NCBI GenBank assembly: GCA_017430365.1
Contig: JAFRNC010000005.1
Location: 186,001 to 250,000 of the forward strand
Direction of reading: 5' to 3'
DNA: 64,000 nucleotides
Source of the DNA: Bacteroidales bacterium
GTDB taxonomy: Bacteria > Bacteroidota > Bacteroidia > Bacteroidales > UBA932
The notes under the pieces were generated by a model that saw only the letters and a list, made by a program, of their open reading frames with translations, had not been told where the DNA came from and searched no databases. Below are positions 1-7,215 of this stretch, piece by piece. The translations under genes were made by a program, and so were the position numbers. How positions within the stretch are numbered: position 1 is the first letter of the stretch; every line of letters starts with the position of its first letter.

Positions 1-2878
1 TCGTCTCTTCGGCCATCCTGTCTCCCACCGCAATGGCTTTTTCGGGCTTGCCCAGCCTGAAATAGGCCTCCACCATGGTCAACACCGACCATTCGTTCAT
101 GCCCCTGAGCAGCGACACGTTGTAGGGGAAATTGCGCTGTGGCATCACGGCCACGCATTTGTCGAGCACATCTTCAGCCTTTTCTTTCTCTCCTTTGGCC
201 AGTAGGGCGTTGGCGGCGGTGGCGAAGATGTCGCGCATGGGGACGACTGCGCTGAACGTGTAGATGTTCTGATAGTCTACGTGCATCGTCGTGTCGGCGA
301 GCGAATCGAACCTGTAGGTATTCATTATCCTGTCGTAGAGGCCGTCGGCGTCCATCGTGGCTTCACGTTCGTCGGAGTCGTTGAGGAACGGGACCAGCTT
401 GTAGGTGAAACCGTCGAACTGCAGCCAGGGCTCGAGTCCAAGCTTCGATTCGTGGAGCGATACGAAATAGATAGGGCGCGACCAGTCGTAGTTGGCCAGT
501 ATGTCGAGCAGTATCAGGTCGAACTTCGTGATGGTGTTGCCGCTGATGTTCAGGAGGATGGAATCCTGGACATATTCTTCGTCCTCTTCTTTGATAATTC
601 CGCTGCGGAGGGCGTTCTCCCTGTTGACCGGAACCACCAGTTTGTGCTGGAGGATATAGTCCTGTCCCCTGTCGGTGTAGCGGCTGTCCTTGAAAATGCG
701 GATCGCTTCCGAGGCGGGAACCGGGCGTTCGACCTTGTCGATCACGGGGCAGAAATCGTTGGTACCGTAGAGATACTGGCTGCGCGGTATCGAAATGTTC
801 AGCGGCTCGGAGTCGTAGAACTTGCACTTCATCTGGTCGATGTACCAGTCGGTGCCGAGCAGCGACGAATTGACGATGCGTACGTCGGTCCGGACCCCTT
901 CCACCTCCTGGGCGTACCAGAGAGGGAAGGTGTCATTGTCTCCGTGTGTGATCAGGAGTGAGTTCGGCGCACATCCGATGAGGTGGTTGTAGGCCATGTC
1001 GCGTGCGGTGTAGCGGCCGCTGCGGTCGTGGTCGTCCCAGTTCTGGCACCCCATGAGCACGGGGACTATAAGGCCGAGGGCAACGGCGACCGCTGCGGCG
1101 GGCATGCCGTTCTCCTTGCGGGTCAGTTTCTCCAGCCAGTCCTGCAGCGCAAGGACGCCCAGACCGATCCAGAGGGCGAAGACATAGAATGATCCCGCAT
1201 AGGCATAATCGCGTTCACGTACCTGGTAAGGAGTCTGGTTGAGGTAGACGACTATGGCGAGTCCTGTCAGCAGGAACAGCAGCCCGGTCACCCAGCTGTT
1301 GCGGGGGTCGTGTTTCAGCTGAAAGAAGAAACCTATGAGTCCGAGGATAAGCGGCAGGAAGAAGTAATGGTTCTTGCTCCTGTTGTTGACAACGATGTCG
1401 GGGCCTATGCTCTGGTCGCCGAGCCTGGCGCGGTCGATGAAACCGATACCGCTTTCCCAGTTGCCGCTGGTCAGGTCGCCTGGCAGCATCGCATGGAAAT
1501 CGTTCTGCCTGCCCACGAAATTCCACATGAAATAGCGTACATACATGTGGTTGACCTGATAGTCGAAGAAGAATTTCAGGTTGTCCTTCATCGAGGGCAT
1601 CTGGAAATTGTAGGGCTGTCCGTATATAGTCGCGCGTCGCGGATTGTATTTTGTGATATAGGTTTTGTAGTATTCCTTGAACTTGTCGTCGAAACCGTTC
1701 CACATCCTCGGGAAGAGCATCTTGGTGGAAGAGGGGAAGGTCGCGTCGATATTGAGCGCCTTGAAATACTTCCCGTCAAGGGGAGTATAATATGGCTTCT
1801 CCTCCACTTCATAGGGCGAGGTGAAAGCCTGGCCGTATAGAATGGGGTTTGAACCGTACTGTTCGCGTCCGAGATAGCGTATGAGGGTGTAGGGGTTGTC
1901 GGGCTGGTATTCGTTCATCGGGGTTCCGGCGCTCGAACGGATAACCGTAACGGTGAAGAGGGAGTAACCCAGCACGATGGAGGTCACCATCAGCGTTATG
2001 GTGTGGGCCAGGGCCTTGTCCTTTGTCCTGAAGATACGGAGGAGCATGAAGCACAGGGCCATGAAGATGACCATGAAGACAGCGGCTCCCACATCGAATT
2101 TCGCTCCGAAACCGTTGACGAATATGCGGTCGAACAGGGCGGCGATCCTGGGCAGATAGGGGATGATGCCGAAGAGGACCACGGCCAGGATCAGGCCGGA
2201 AACGACCAGGACGAGGAAAGCTTTCCATAGGGGAACGGGCTTATCCTGCATCTTGTAATAGCAGAGGAAGACGATCGCGGGGACGGTCAATAGGTTCAGC
2301 AGATGGACGCCGATGGATAGGCCCATCAGGAAACAGATCAGGATCAGCCAGCGGTTGGCATAGGGCTGTCCGGCCTCTTCCTCCCATTTGAGCGCGGCCC
2401 AGAAAACTACCGCCGTGAACAGGGAGGACATCGCGTATACCTCGCCCTCTACGGCAGAGAACCAGAAGGTATCCGAGAAGCAGTAGGCGAATGCGCCCAC
2501 GAGTCCGGCCCCGTATAGCGCCACGGCTCCCGCGACAGTAAGGTTCCTGCCCCTTTTCTCATTGATGCGGCGGCCGAAATGGACTATCGTCAGATAGAGG
2601 AAGAAGATGGTGAAGCCGGAGCAGAGGGCGCTCATCGCATTGACCGCGGCGGCAGCGTGTTCTGCCCCGGTGAACATGGTGAAGAAGCGTCCGAACAGGT
2701 TGAAAACCATGTTGCCCGGCGCATGGCCGACTTCCAGTTTATATGATGATGCTATGAATTCTCCGCAGTCCCAGAAACTCGTGGTAGGCTCTATGGTGGC
2801 CAGATAGACCAGCGATGCGAGCACCGCGACGCAGATGGCGATTATCCGGTTGATCTTGTTGAACTGTTTTTTATCCAT
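1..2878 (-). CDS. DUF2723 membrane protein (GT-C-like), 3' end outside window
   Basis: About 959 codons are visible and the reading frame is still open at the window edge, so the C-terminus is missing. The protein starts MDKKQFNKINRII, has a first membrane helix, then the family signature SFWDCGEFI near residue 35, whose acidic residues resemble the first-loop catalytic motif of GT-C glycosyltransferases. About ten further hydrophobic helices follow, then a long soluble part that ends in TPR-like helices (KAEDVLDKCV, YFRLGKPEKAIAVGDR). DUF2723 proteins are common in Bacteroidota and are thought to act in protein O-glycosylation or lipid-linked sugar transfer in the inner membrane; the substrate here is not readable. 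The ATG at 2878 lies 26 nt behind a perfect -7 box. It is transcribed divergently from the SUI1-like gene. Confidence 0.88.
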   Translation of the reverse strand, partial: MDKKQFNKINRIIAICVAVLASLVYLATIEPTTSFWDCGEFIASSYKLEVGHAPGNMVFNLFGRFFTMFTGAEHAAAAVNAMSALCSGFTIFFLYLTIVHFGRRINEKRGRNLTVAGAVALYGAGLVGAFAYCFSDTFWFSAVEGEVYAMSSLFTAVVFWAALKWEEEAGQPYANRWLILICFLMGLSIGVHLLNLLTVPAIVFLCYYKMQDKPVPLWKAFLVLVVSGLILAVVLFGIIPYLPRIAALFDRIFVNGFGAKFDVGAAVFMVIFMALCFMLLRIFRTKDKALAHTITLMVTSIVLGYSLFTVTVIRSSAGTPMNEYQPDNPYTLIRYLGREQYGSNPILYGQAFTSPYEVEEKPYYTPLDGKYFKALNIDATFPSSTKMLFPRMWNGFDDKFKEYYKTYITKYNPRRATIYGQPYNFQMPSMKDNLKFFFDYQVNHMYVRYFMWNFVGRQNDFHAMLPGDLTSGNWESGIGFIDRARLGDQSIGPDIVVNNRSKNHYFFLPLILGLIGFFFQLKHDPRNSWVTGLLFLLTGLAIVVYLNQTPYQVRERDYAYAGSFYVFALWIGLGVLALQDWLEKLTRKENGMPAAAVAVALGLIVPVLMGCQNWDDHDRSGRYTARDMAYNHLIGCAPNSLLITHGDNDTFPLWYAQEVEGVRTDVRIVNSSLLGTDWYIDQMKCKFYDSEPLNISIPRSQYLYGTNDFCPVIDKVERPVPASEAIRIFKDSRYTDRGQDYILQHKLVVPVNRENALRSGIIKEEDEEYVQDSILLNISGNTITKFDLILLDILANYDWSRPIYFVSLHESKLGLEPWLQFDGFTYKLVPFLNDSDEREATMDADGLYDRIMNTYRFDSLADTTMHVDYQNIYTFSAVVPMRDIFATAANALLAKGEKEKAEDVLDKCVAVMPQRNFPYNVSLLRGMNEWSVLTMVEAYFRLGKPEKAIAVGDRMAEET

Positions 2879-2903
2879 TAGAGAGATTTTTTCGTGTAAA
2901 CAA

Positions 2904-2911
2904 CAAAGATA
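2904..2911 (-). promoter_or_regulatory. -7 box of the DUF2723 gene
   Basis: TATCTTTG on the minus strand matches the Bacteroidota TAnnTTTG element. No clear -33 TTTG is seen at the usual distance. The expected start of transcription is near 2898, giving a leader of about 20 nt. Confidence 0.6.
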
Positions 2912-2924
2912 AAGGTTTTATCTC

Positions 2925-2932
2925 TAACTTTG
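2925..2932 (+). promoter_or_regulatory. -7 box of the SUI1-like gene cluster
   Basis: TAACTTTG on the plus strand, only 13 bp from the divergent -7 box of the DUF2723 gene, so two polymerases could not occupy both sites at once. Expected transcription start is near 2938, just before the ATG at 2945. Confidence 0.6.
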
Positions 2933-2944
2933 CGAAAAATTTGC

Positions 2945-3289
2945 ATGACGATGCCACAGGACTGGAAAGAGATTCTGATGGGGAGGTTCGGCGGCGAACT
3001 CGCTTCCATTGAGGCTGAAGAGGCGGCTGAGGCCCCTGCCGCAGCATTCCGGAAGCAGCGTTTCGTGGTATCGATCGACCGCCGCAGGAGGGCCGGGAAG
3101 CAGGTTACCATGATTACCGGTTTCACGGGCGGGGAGGATGAACTTCAGGAGCTGGGCAAACAGCTGAAGATACGTTTGGGCACGGGGGGATCGGTCAAGG
3201 ACGGTGAGATCCTGATTCAGGGCGACGTCCGCGACAAGGCGGTTTCCCTTTTGAAAGAGATGGGCCACGAGGCCAAGCGGGGGAACTGA
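2945..3289 (+). CDS. SUI1/eIF1-like translation factor (YciH family)
   Basis: A protein of about 114 residues whose second half has the SUI1 fold signature: RRRRAGKQVTMITGF, then DELQELGKQLK, then GTGGSVKDGEILIQGD and a terminal KEMGHEAKR. Bacterial YciH proteins bind the small ribosomal subunit and influence start-codon fidelity; the exact bacterial role is unsettled. An acidic N-terminal stretch (EAEEAAEAPAAA) is usual for Bacteroidota members. The start is uncertain: ATG 2945, 2951 and 2978 are in frame, and the -7 box ends at 2932, which excludes the upstream TTG at 2930 because it lies in the promoter. It is followed after one base by the DUF4271 gene. Confidence 0.88.
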   Translation: MTMPQDWKEILMGRFGGELASIEAEEAAEAPAAAFRKQRFVVSIDRRRRAGKQVTMITGFTGGEDELQELGKQLKIRLGTGGSVKDGEILIQGDVRDKAVSLLKEMGHEAKRGN

Positions 3290-3290
3290 A

Positions 3291-3908
3291 GTGAGAACGA
3301 TGCCCGATCCATATGTACTAGCTTTCCTTCTTGCCGTCGGAATCGCACTGCTGATCCTATATCCGCGGCTCATCGCCGCCATCCAGGGCTCAGTCGCCTC
3401 GTACCGCGGGCTCAACAGCACACAGGAAATGCTCGGAAACAATTATCTGTGCGATTCTGTCCGCATGGTTTTCCTGCTTCTGCTGCCATTCTACGCCCTT
3501 ACGCTCGTAGTGGCGGGAGTGAGTTCGATAGGATTTTTCATGACTCTTGCGCTTCTGGTCCTGCTCTGGCTTTTCTGCAAGATCGCCTCCATGCTGCTCG
3601 GATGGCTCGGCTCCAGGCAGGGGGCCATGCGCTCCGTGGAAAAAACCGGCTATGCGGTGTCAATCATGGCGATGCTTGTCTCCCTGATTGCCTGCATTCT
3701 CGGATGGCTCGTCCCCGCAACTCCGCGCGGTCTGCTTGCCGGGTTTCTGGCCGTAGTGGCGGGGATAGGTTTTATTGTCTATTCCCGCAGAAGTTTTTCC
3801 TTAATTTTGTCGACAGGATTTTCTCCTTTTTTGTGGGTTTTGTATCTTTGCGCCCTGAATTTTTTACCGATTTGTGTGGTAGTTAATATTTTGATCAATG
3901 GAAATTAA
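3291..3908 (+). CDS. DUF4271 integral membrane protein
   Basis: A 205-residue protein with about six hydrophobic helices (residues 8-28, 55-75, 80-100, 120-140, 145-165, 178-200) and few charged residues. It matches the Bacteroidota-specific DUF4271 family by layout and by its place directly before the uroporphyrinogen-III synthase gene, a pairing typical of this phylum. Its function is unknown. The GTG at 3291 follows the upstream stop by one base; ATG 3300 is an in-frame alternative. The 3' end overlaps hemD by 11 nt, so the two are probably translated together. Confidence 0.8.
   Translation: MRTMPDPYVLAFLLAVGIALLILYPRLIAAIQGSVASYRGLNSTQEMLGNNYLCDSVRMVFLLLLPFYALTLVVAGVSSIGFFMTLALLVLLWLFCKIASMLLGWLGSRQGAMRSVEKTGYAVSIMAMLVSLIACILGWLVPATPRGLLAGFLAVVAGIGFIVYSRRSFSLILSTGFSPFLWVLYLCALNFLPICVVVNILINGN
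3816..3850 (+). promoter_or_regulatory. Possible internal promoter for hemD-rnpA-yidD
   Basis: TTTG at 3816-3819 and TATCTTTG at 3843-3850 inside the end of the DUF4271 gene, spaced 23 nt. It would give a leader of about 40 nt before the hemD ATG at 3898. Confidence 0.4.
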
Positions 3909-4647
3909 AAGAGTTCTCATCTCTCAGCCTGAACCGGCCGGTGCTTCTCCCTATACCGACTTGATTTCCAAGTGGGGTTTGACGATTGATTTTCATCCTT
4001 TCTTCCGCGTGGAAGGTGTCTCGGTGCGCGATTTCGTGGCGCAGAGGGTCACCATCCTGGACTATACGGCCATTGTGTTCACATCCCGCATGGCCATCGA
4101 CTCATTCTTCCATATATGTGAACAGACCCGCGTCTCCGTTCCCGAGACGATGAAATATTTCTGTCAGAGCGAGGCGATAGCGGTTTATCTCCAGAAGTAT
4201 ATCGTCTATCGCAAGCGCAAGATTTTCTTCGGGGCTGGAACCGTCGCCTCGATGGTGCAGTCCATAGGCGCAAAGCACCGCGGCGAGAATTTCCTGATCG
4301 CATGTACGGACAAGCTCAAGCCCGACGTGCACAAGCTTTTCACCAAGGAAAAGCTGAAACACGGCAGCGCAGTGTTCGTCAGGACGGTGAGCAACGACCT
4401 GCATGACATCGACCTTCACGGTTATCAGGTCGTGGCATGCTACAGCCCCGGCGACGTAAGGTCCCTGCAGGAATCCTATCCGGATTTCAAGCAGGAGGAC
4501 CTGATTTTCGCCACCTACGGACCGTCTACGGCCAAGGCCATGGAAGAGGCCGGACTGAAGGTGGAGATCAAGGCTCCTTCGCCGGAAGCCCCCTCCATTG
4601 CGGAGGCTCTCAGCAATTATCTTGAAAAGAACGCCGGCCGCGAATGA
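3898..4647 (+). CDS. hemD: Uroporphyrinogen-III synthase family protein
   Basis: A 249-residue protein with the two-lobed HemD layout: first lobe with KRVLISQPEP and YTAIVFTSRMAIDSFF (residues 4-75), a hinge around residue 120, and a return strand with VVACYSPGDVRSLQE and LIFATYGPSTAKAMEEAGL (residues 176-225). HemD closes hydroxymethylbilane with ring-D inversion in tetrapyrrole synthesis. Sequence similarity in the family is always weak, so the call rests on the lobe motifs and on the DUF4271-hemD-rnpA-yidD order known from Bacteroidota. Some members in this phylum may have other roles because no other heme gene is nearby. The stop overlaps the rnpA start by 4 nt (ATGA). Confidence 0.8.
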   Translation: MEIKRVLISQPEPAGASPYTDLISKWGLTIDFHPFFRVEGVSVRDFVAQRVTILDYTAIVFTSRMAIDSFFHICEQTRVSVPETMKYFCQSEAIAVYLQKYIVYRKRKIFFGAGTVASMVQSIGAKHRGENFLIACTDKLKPDVHKLFTKEKLKHGSAVFVRTVSNDLHDIDLHGYQVVACYSPGDVRSLQESYPDFKQEDLIFATYGPSTAKAMEEAGLKVEIKAPSPEAPSIAEALSNYLEKNAGRE

Positions 4648-4949
4648 ACGAACGCCGGATCCTTTCGCTGCTGAAAACGGGGCAGGTGGTGTTCCGCTAT
4701 CCGCTGAAGGTCCATTTTCAGGCGGGTGAAGGCGATTTCGGGGTTTCGGTTCCAAAGCGTAACTTCAAGCGTGCCGTCAAGCGCAACCTGCTCAAGCGCA
4801 GGGTGCGCGAGGCATGGCGTCTCAACTGTGCACGGTTGGGTGACAAATCTTTGGATGTCTTTATCTATTATGTGGGAAAGCAGGTTGAGGAGTATGAACG
4901 AATCGAAAAAAGCCTCGTTGAGATCCTGGACGATCTGGCTGCCCGTTAA
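4644..4949 (+). CDS. rnpA: Ribonuclease P protein component
   Basis: A 101-residue basic protein with the RNR motif of RnpA at residues 47-60 ([14 protein letters not shown]), the preceding [13 protein letters not shown] and a C-terminal LVEILDDL helix. RnpA binds the catalytic RNA of RNase P and helps mature the 5' end of tRNAs. The N-terminus is short compared with E. coli RnpA and lacks the usual first-helix lysine-rich segment, as is common in Bacteroidota. It overlaps hemD by 4 nt at its start and yidD by 56 nt at its end. Confidence 0.93.
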   Translation: MNERRILSLLKTGQVVFRYPLKVHFQAGEGDFGVSVPKRNFKRAVKRNLLKRRVREAWRLNCARLGDKSLDVFIYYVGKQVEEYERIEKSLVEILDDLAAR

Positions 4950-5139
4950 GCTGATCAGGCTTTACCAGATTATCCTGTCGCCTTATATGGGGCGGCAGTG
5001 CCGCTACACTCCCACCTGTTCCAATTATGCGCTCGAGGCTTTGCGGAAGCACGGCCTGTTCCGCGGCAGCTGGCTGGCGATAAAGCGTATCCTCCGCTGC
5101 GCCCCCTGGGGCGGCAGCGGCTACGACCCCGTACCGTAG
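4894..5139 (+). CDS. yidD: Membrane protein insertion efficiency factor
   Basis: An 81-residue protein with the full YidD core: [35 protein letters not shown] and [20 protein letters not shown]. The three cysteines and the PTCS motif are intact. YidD acts near YidC and the Sec translocon during membrane protein insertion. The ATG at 4894 (MNESKK) lies inside rnpA, giving a 56-nt overlap in another frame. The long overlap suggests coupled expression. It is the last gene of the forward cluster that begins at 2945. Confidence 0.93.
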   Translation: MNESKKASLRSWTIWLPVKLIRLYQIILSPYMGRQCRYTPTCSNYALEALRKHGLFRGSWLAIKRILRCAPWGGSGYDPVP

Positions 5140-5147
5140 TTATTATA

Positions 5148-5185
5148 CCGGGGCTCCGCCCCGAACCCCGCGCCTCCCGGCCTCC
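5148..5185 (-). repeat. GC-rich tail motif, copy 1
   Basis: Read on the minus strand this starts GGCCGGGAGGCGCGGGG and ends with a small hairpin CGGGGC-gga-GCCCCG. The same motif follows palindromic repeats at 17981-18022 and 55229-55267. Here it lies beside the 5218-5307 palindrome, in the same relative order. Confidence 0.6.
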
Positions 5186-5217
5186 GGCGGTCCGCTGATG
5201 CGGACTTGTTATCCGCA

Positions 5218-5307
5218 GGCAGTATATGCCTTGTAAAACCACCCTCCCATAAATGGGCCCCTCCCCCTGAGGCGTGGGCGCCATTGTTTTACAAGGCATA
5301 TACTGCC
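5218..5307. repeat. Palindrome with 22-bp perfect arms between yidD and the acyltransferase
   Basis: The arms at 5218-5239 and 5286-5307 are perfect reverse complements (GGCAGTATATGCCTTG and on). The 46-nt centre contains a smaller CCCAT/ATGGG hairpin. It lies between two convergent genes and could stop transcription in both directions, but it lacks clear T-runs. Its sequence is unrelated to the other palindromes in this window, although its size and placement are similar. Confidence 0.8.
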
Positions 5308-5329
5308 GGCGCATACGCCTTATAAAAAA

Positions 5330-7177
5330 CTAGTCTTTCAAGGAATAACCGAAGCGGTTCATGATGGCCTCGCGCTCGTTGATGTTCTCGATATCCTTGC
5401 TCATCGAGACGATTTCTGCGCGGGGATACTCCTTGATGCGCAGGATGATGAGTCCGTCAAGGCTGTAATTGAAGAGCGGGTCCACATTGAATGTGATGAT
5501 CCTGGCGTTCACCTTCATATATTTCTTCACGAGCGTCGGCATCCTGTAGGTGTTGTCCGAGATGCGCATCAGGAAGCGGTCGAACTTCTCGAAATTGTCC
5601 ATCTTGTGCCTGAGCAGGTCTCTGGGGTTGAGCCTCATATAGTCAGGCTCGAACGGCGTGGTGGGGACAGCCGATTTCTCGGGGAGCATGGCGCTGTGCT
5701 TGTTTTCCAGATAGTATACCATCAGGCTCTGGTAGAACTTCGGATAGGCATTGCTTATACTCACCGGACCGATGAAATACTCCGCATCGGGATAACGCAT
5801 CAAGCTGTGCATCAGGCCCTTCAACAGCAACATCAAAGGAAGCGCCTCTTTCTGGTACTCCAAGCTGACGAATGAACGTCCGAGCTCGATGGTCTTGCGG
5901 AGGGTGTCTTCCGCCGATTTGGCGTAAGTGAAAAGCGAATTGGTGTAGAAGCCTTCGATTCCGCCGTATTTCTCGAAAATCTCTGAACCGATACCGAGAC
6001 GGTATCCGCCGGCGATGCGCTTGCGCTTGGCATCCCAGAGTATGAGATGCTTGTAGTATTTGTCGTAGTCGTCCACGTCAATTGCCTGGTTGCTTCCTTC
6101 ACCGGTGGCCCTGAAGGCCTCCTCGCGGCGACGGCCCAGTTCGATCATGGCGATGGGAATCTCGTCGTATTCTGCCAGATAGCATTGGTATGCGGCCACG
6201 TCGAAAAGCTTCTTGCCATTGTTCTTCAGCCGGTCGAACTCCTTGACCACTGCTTTCTTGTCGCGCGGCAGGGAAATGGGGGTGACGAGCTCCGGCGGTT
6301 TCATCAGTTCCTCGTTGGGATTGTTGAATTCGGCCTCCATCGCGTAGACGCGGCCACGCAGGTAACCGCCCAGCTGCTCAAGGTCCTGGTACTCCGCCAG
6401 CTCGTTGGGCATCACGGGCTTTCCGATGCGCATAGGGATGGTCTTCCCTTTCTTGTTGAAGAGCTCGTTGGCCAGATTGATGGTGCGGAGCATGGGGTGT
6501 ATGCGGCCCACGAAGTGGAACCATTTGGAGTTTTCCGCTTCGAAATAAACCGGGATGACGGGGACGTTGGCGTTGCGTATGAGTTTCAACATCGAAGTAG
6601 GCCAGGGGATGTCCTCCGTCACGTGTTTCTTGAGCGAGGTACGGTTGCTGGGACGCTGATAGGTGGAGACTTCTCCCGCAGGGAAGAGGCCGAGGCTGCC
6701 GCCTGCGGCAAGATGCTCCTTCGCCATCCTGATTCCGGTCAGGCTGCTGCGGCCTGAGACGGTATCGGTGAAGGGATTGACGGCGAAGAATGAATCCTTG
6801 AGGGAGGGGATCATGGTAAGTATGAAATTGGCCATGATCTTGAAATCCGTACGCATGGTGCCGATGACGGCGTTGAGTATCATTCCGTCGGCCGATCCTA
6901 TGGGGTGGTTGGAGACCACGATGAAGGGACCGTCCTGCGGGATGTAGTTGTATTGCTGGGGCTTCAGATTATATTTGATGCCGATTTCCTTGAGGATATG
7001 GACCGAGAACTCCGGACCCTTGTATTGTTTGCAGCGGTCGTTCGTCTTGTTTACCTTGTTGAATCCGAAGATCCACATGGCCAGCGAAGCCAGTATCCAA
7101 CCTATGGGCCCCCTCATGTGGATGGCCTTCATAATGTCGGATTTATTGATTATCTTTGTTTTTATCTTTTTCGGCAT
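5330..7177 (-). CDS. Bifunctional acyltransferase, OlsF-like aminolipid synthase
   Basis: A 615-residue fusion. The N-terminal half is a PlsC-type acyltransferase: the HX4D motif SNHPIGSADGM lies near residue 95, and the later FPAGEVSTYQ and VPVIPVYFE blocks are present. The C-terminal half (about 330-580) resembles the GNAT/hemolysin N-acyltransferase domain of OlsB: AVYQCYLAEYDEIP-like start, then YRLGIGSEIFEKYG, and FVSLEYQKEALPLMLLLKGL with GPVSISNAYP. In OlsF proteins the C-terminal half makes the N-acyl link and the N-terminal half adds the second acyl chain to give ornithine lipids; in Bacteroides glycine lipids are made by two separate proteins, GlsB and GlsA. Whether glycine or ornithine is the head group cannot be read here. 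It is probably membrane associated. A -7 box lies 20 nt upstream of the ATG. Confidence 0.85.
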   Translation of the reverse strand: MPKKIKTKIINKSDIMKAIHMRGPIGWILASLAMWIFGFNKVNKTNDRCKQYKGPEFSVHILKEIGIKYNLKPQQYNYIPQDGPFIVVSNHPIGSADGMILNAVIGTMRTDFKIMANFILTMIPSLKDSFFAVNPFTDTVSGRSSLTGIRMAKEHLAAGGSLGLFPAGEVSTYQRPSNRTSLKKHVTEDIPWPTSMLKLIRNANVPVIPVYFEAENSKWFHFVGRIHPMLRTINLANELFNKKGKTIPMRIGKPVMPNELAEYQDLEQLGGYLRGRVYAMEAEFNNPNEELMKPPELVTPISLPRDKKAVVKEFDRLKNNGKKLFDVAAYQCYLAEYDEIPIAMIELGRRREEAFRATGEGSNQAIDVDDYDKYYKHLILWDAKRKRIAGGYRLGIGSEIFEKYGGIEGFYTNSLFTYAKSAEDTLRKTIELGRSFVSLEYQKEALPLMLLLKGLMHSLMRYPDAEYFIGPVSISNAYPKFYQSLMVYYLENKHSAMLPEKSAVPTTPFEPDYMRLNPRDLLRHKMDNFEKFDRFLMRISDNTYRMPTLVKKYMKVNARIITFNVDPLFNYSLDGLIILRIKEYPRAEIVSMSKDIENINEREAIMNRFGYSLKD

Positions 7178-7197
7178 AAAATAGTCTGTTTAACTTA

Positions 7198-7205
7198 CAA
7201 AGTTA
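7198..7205 (-). promoter_or_regulatory. -7 box of the acyltransferase gene
   Basis: TAACTTTG on the minus strand, ending 20 nt before the ATG at 7177. It lies only 10 bp from the GTG start of uvrC on the other strand. Confidence 0.6.
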
Positions 7206-7215
7206 ATACTTTTCA

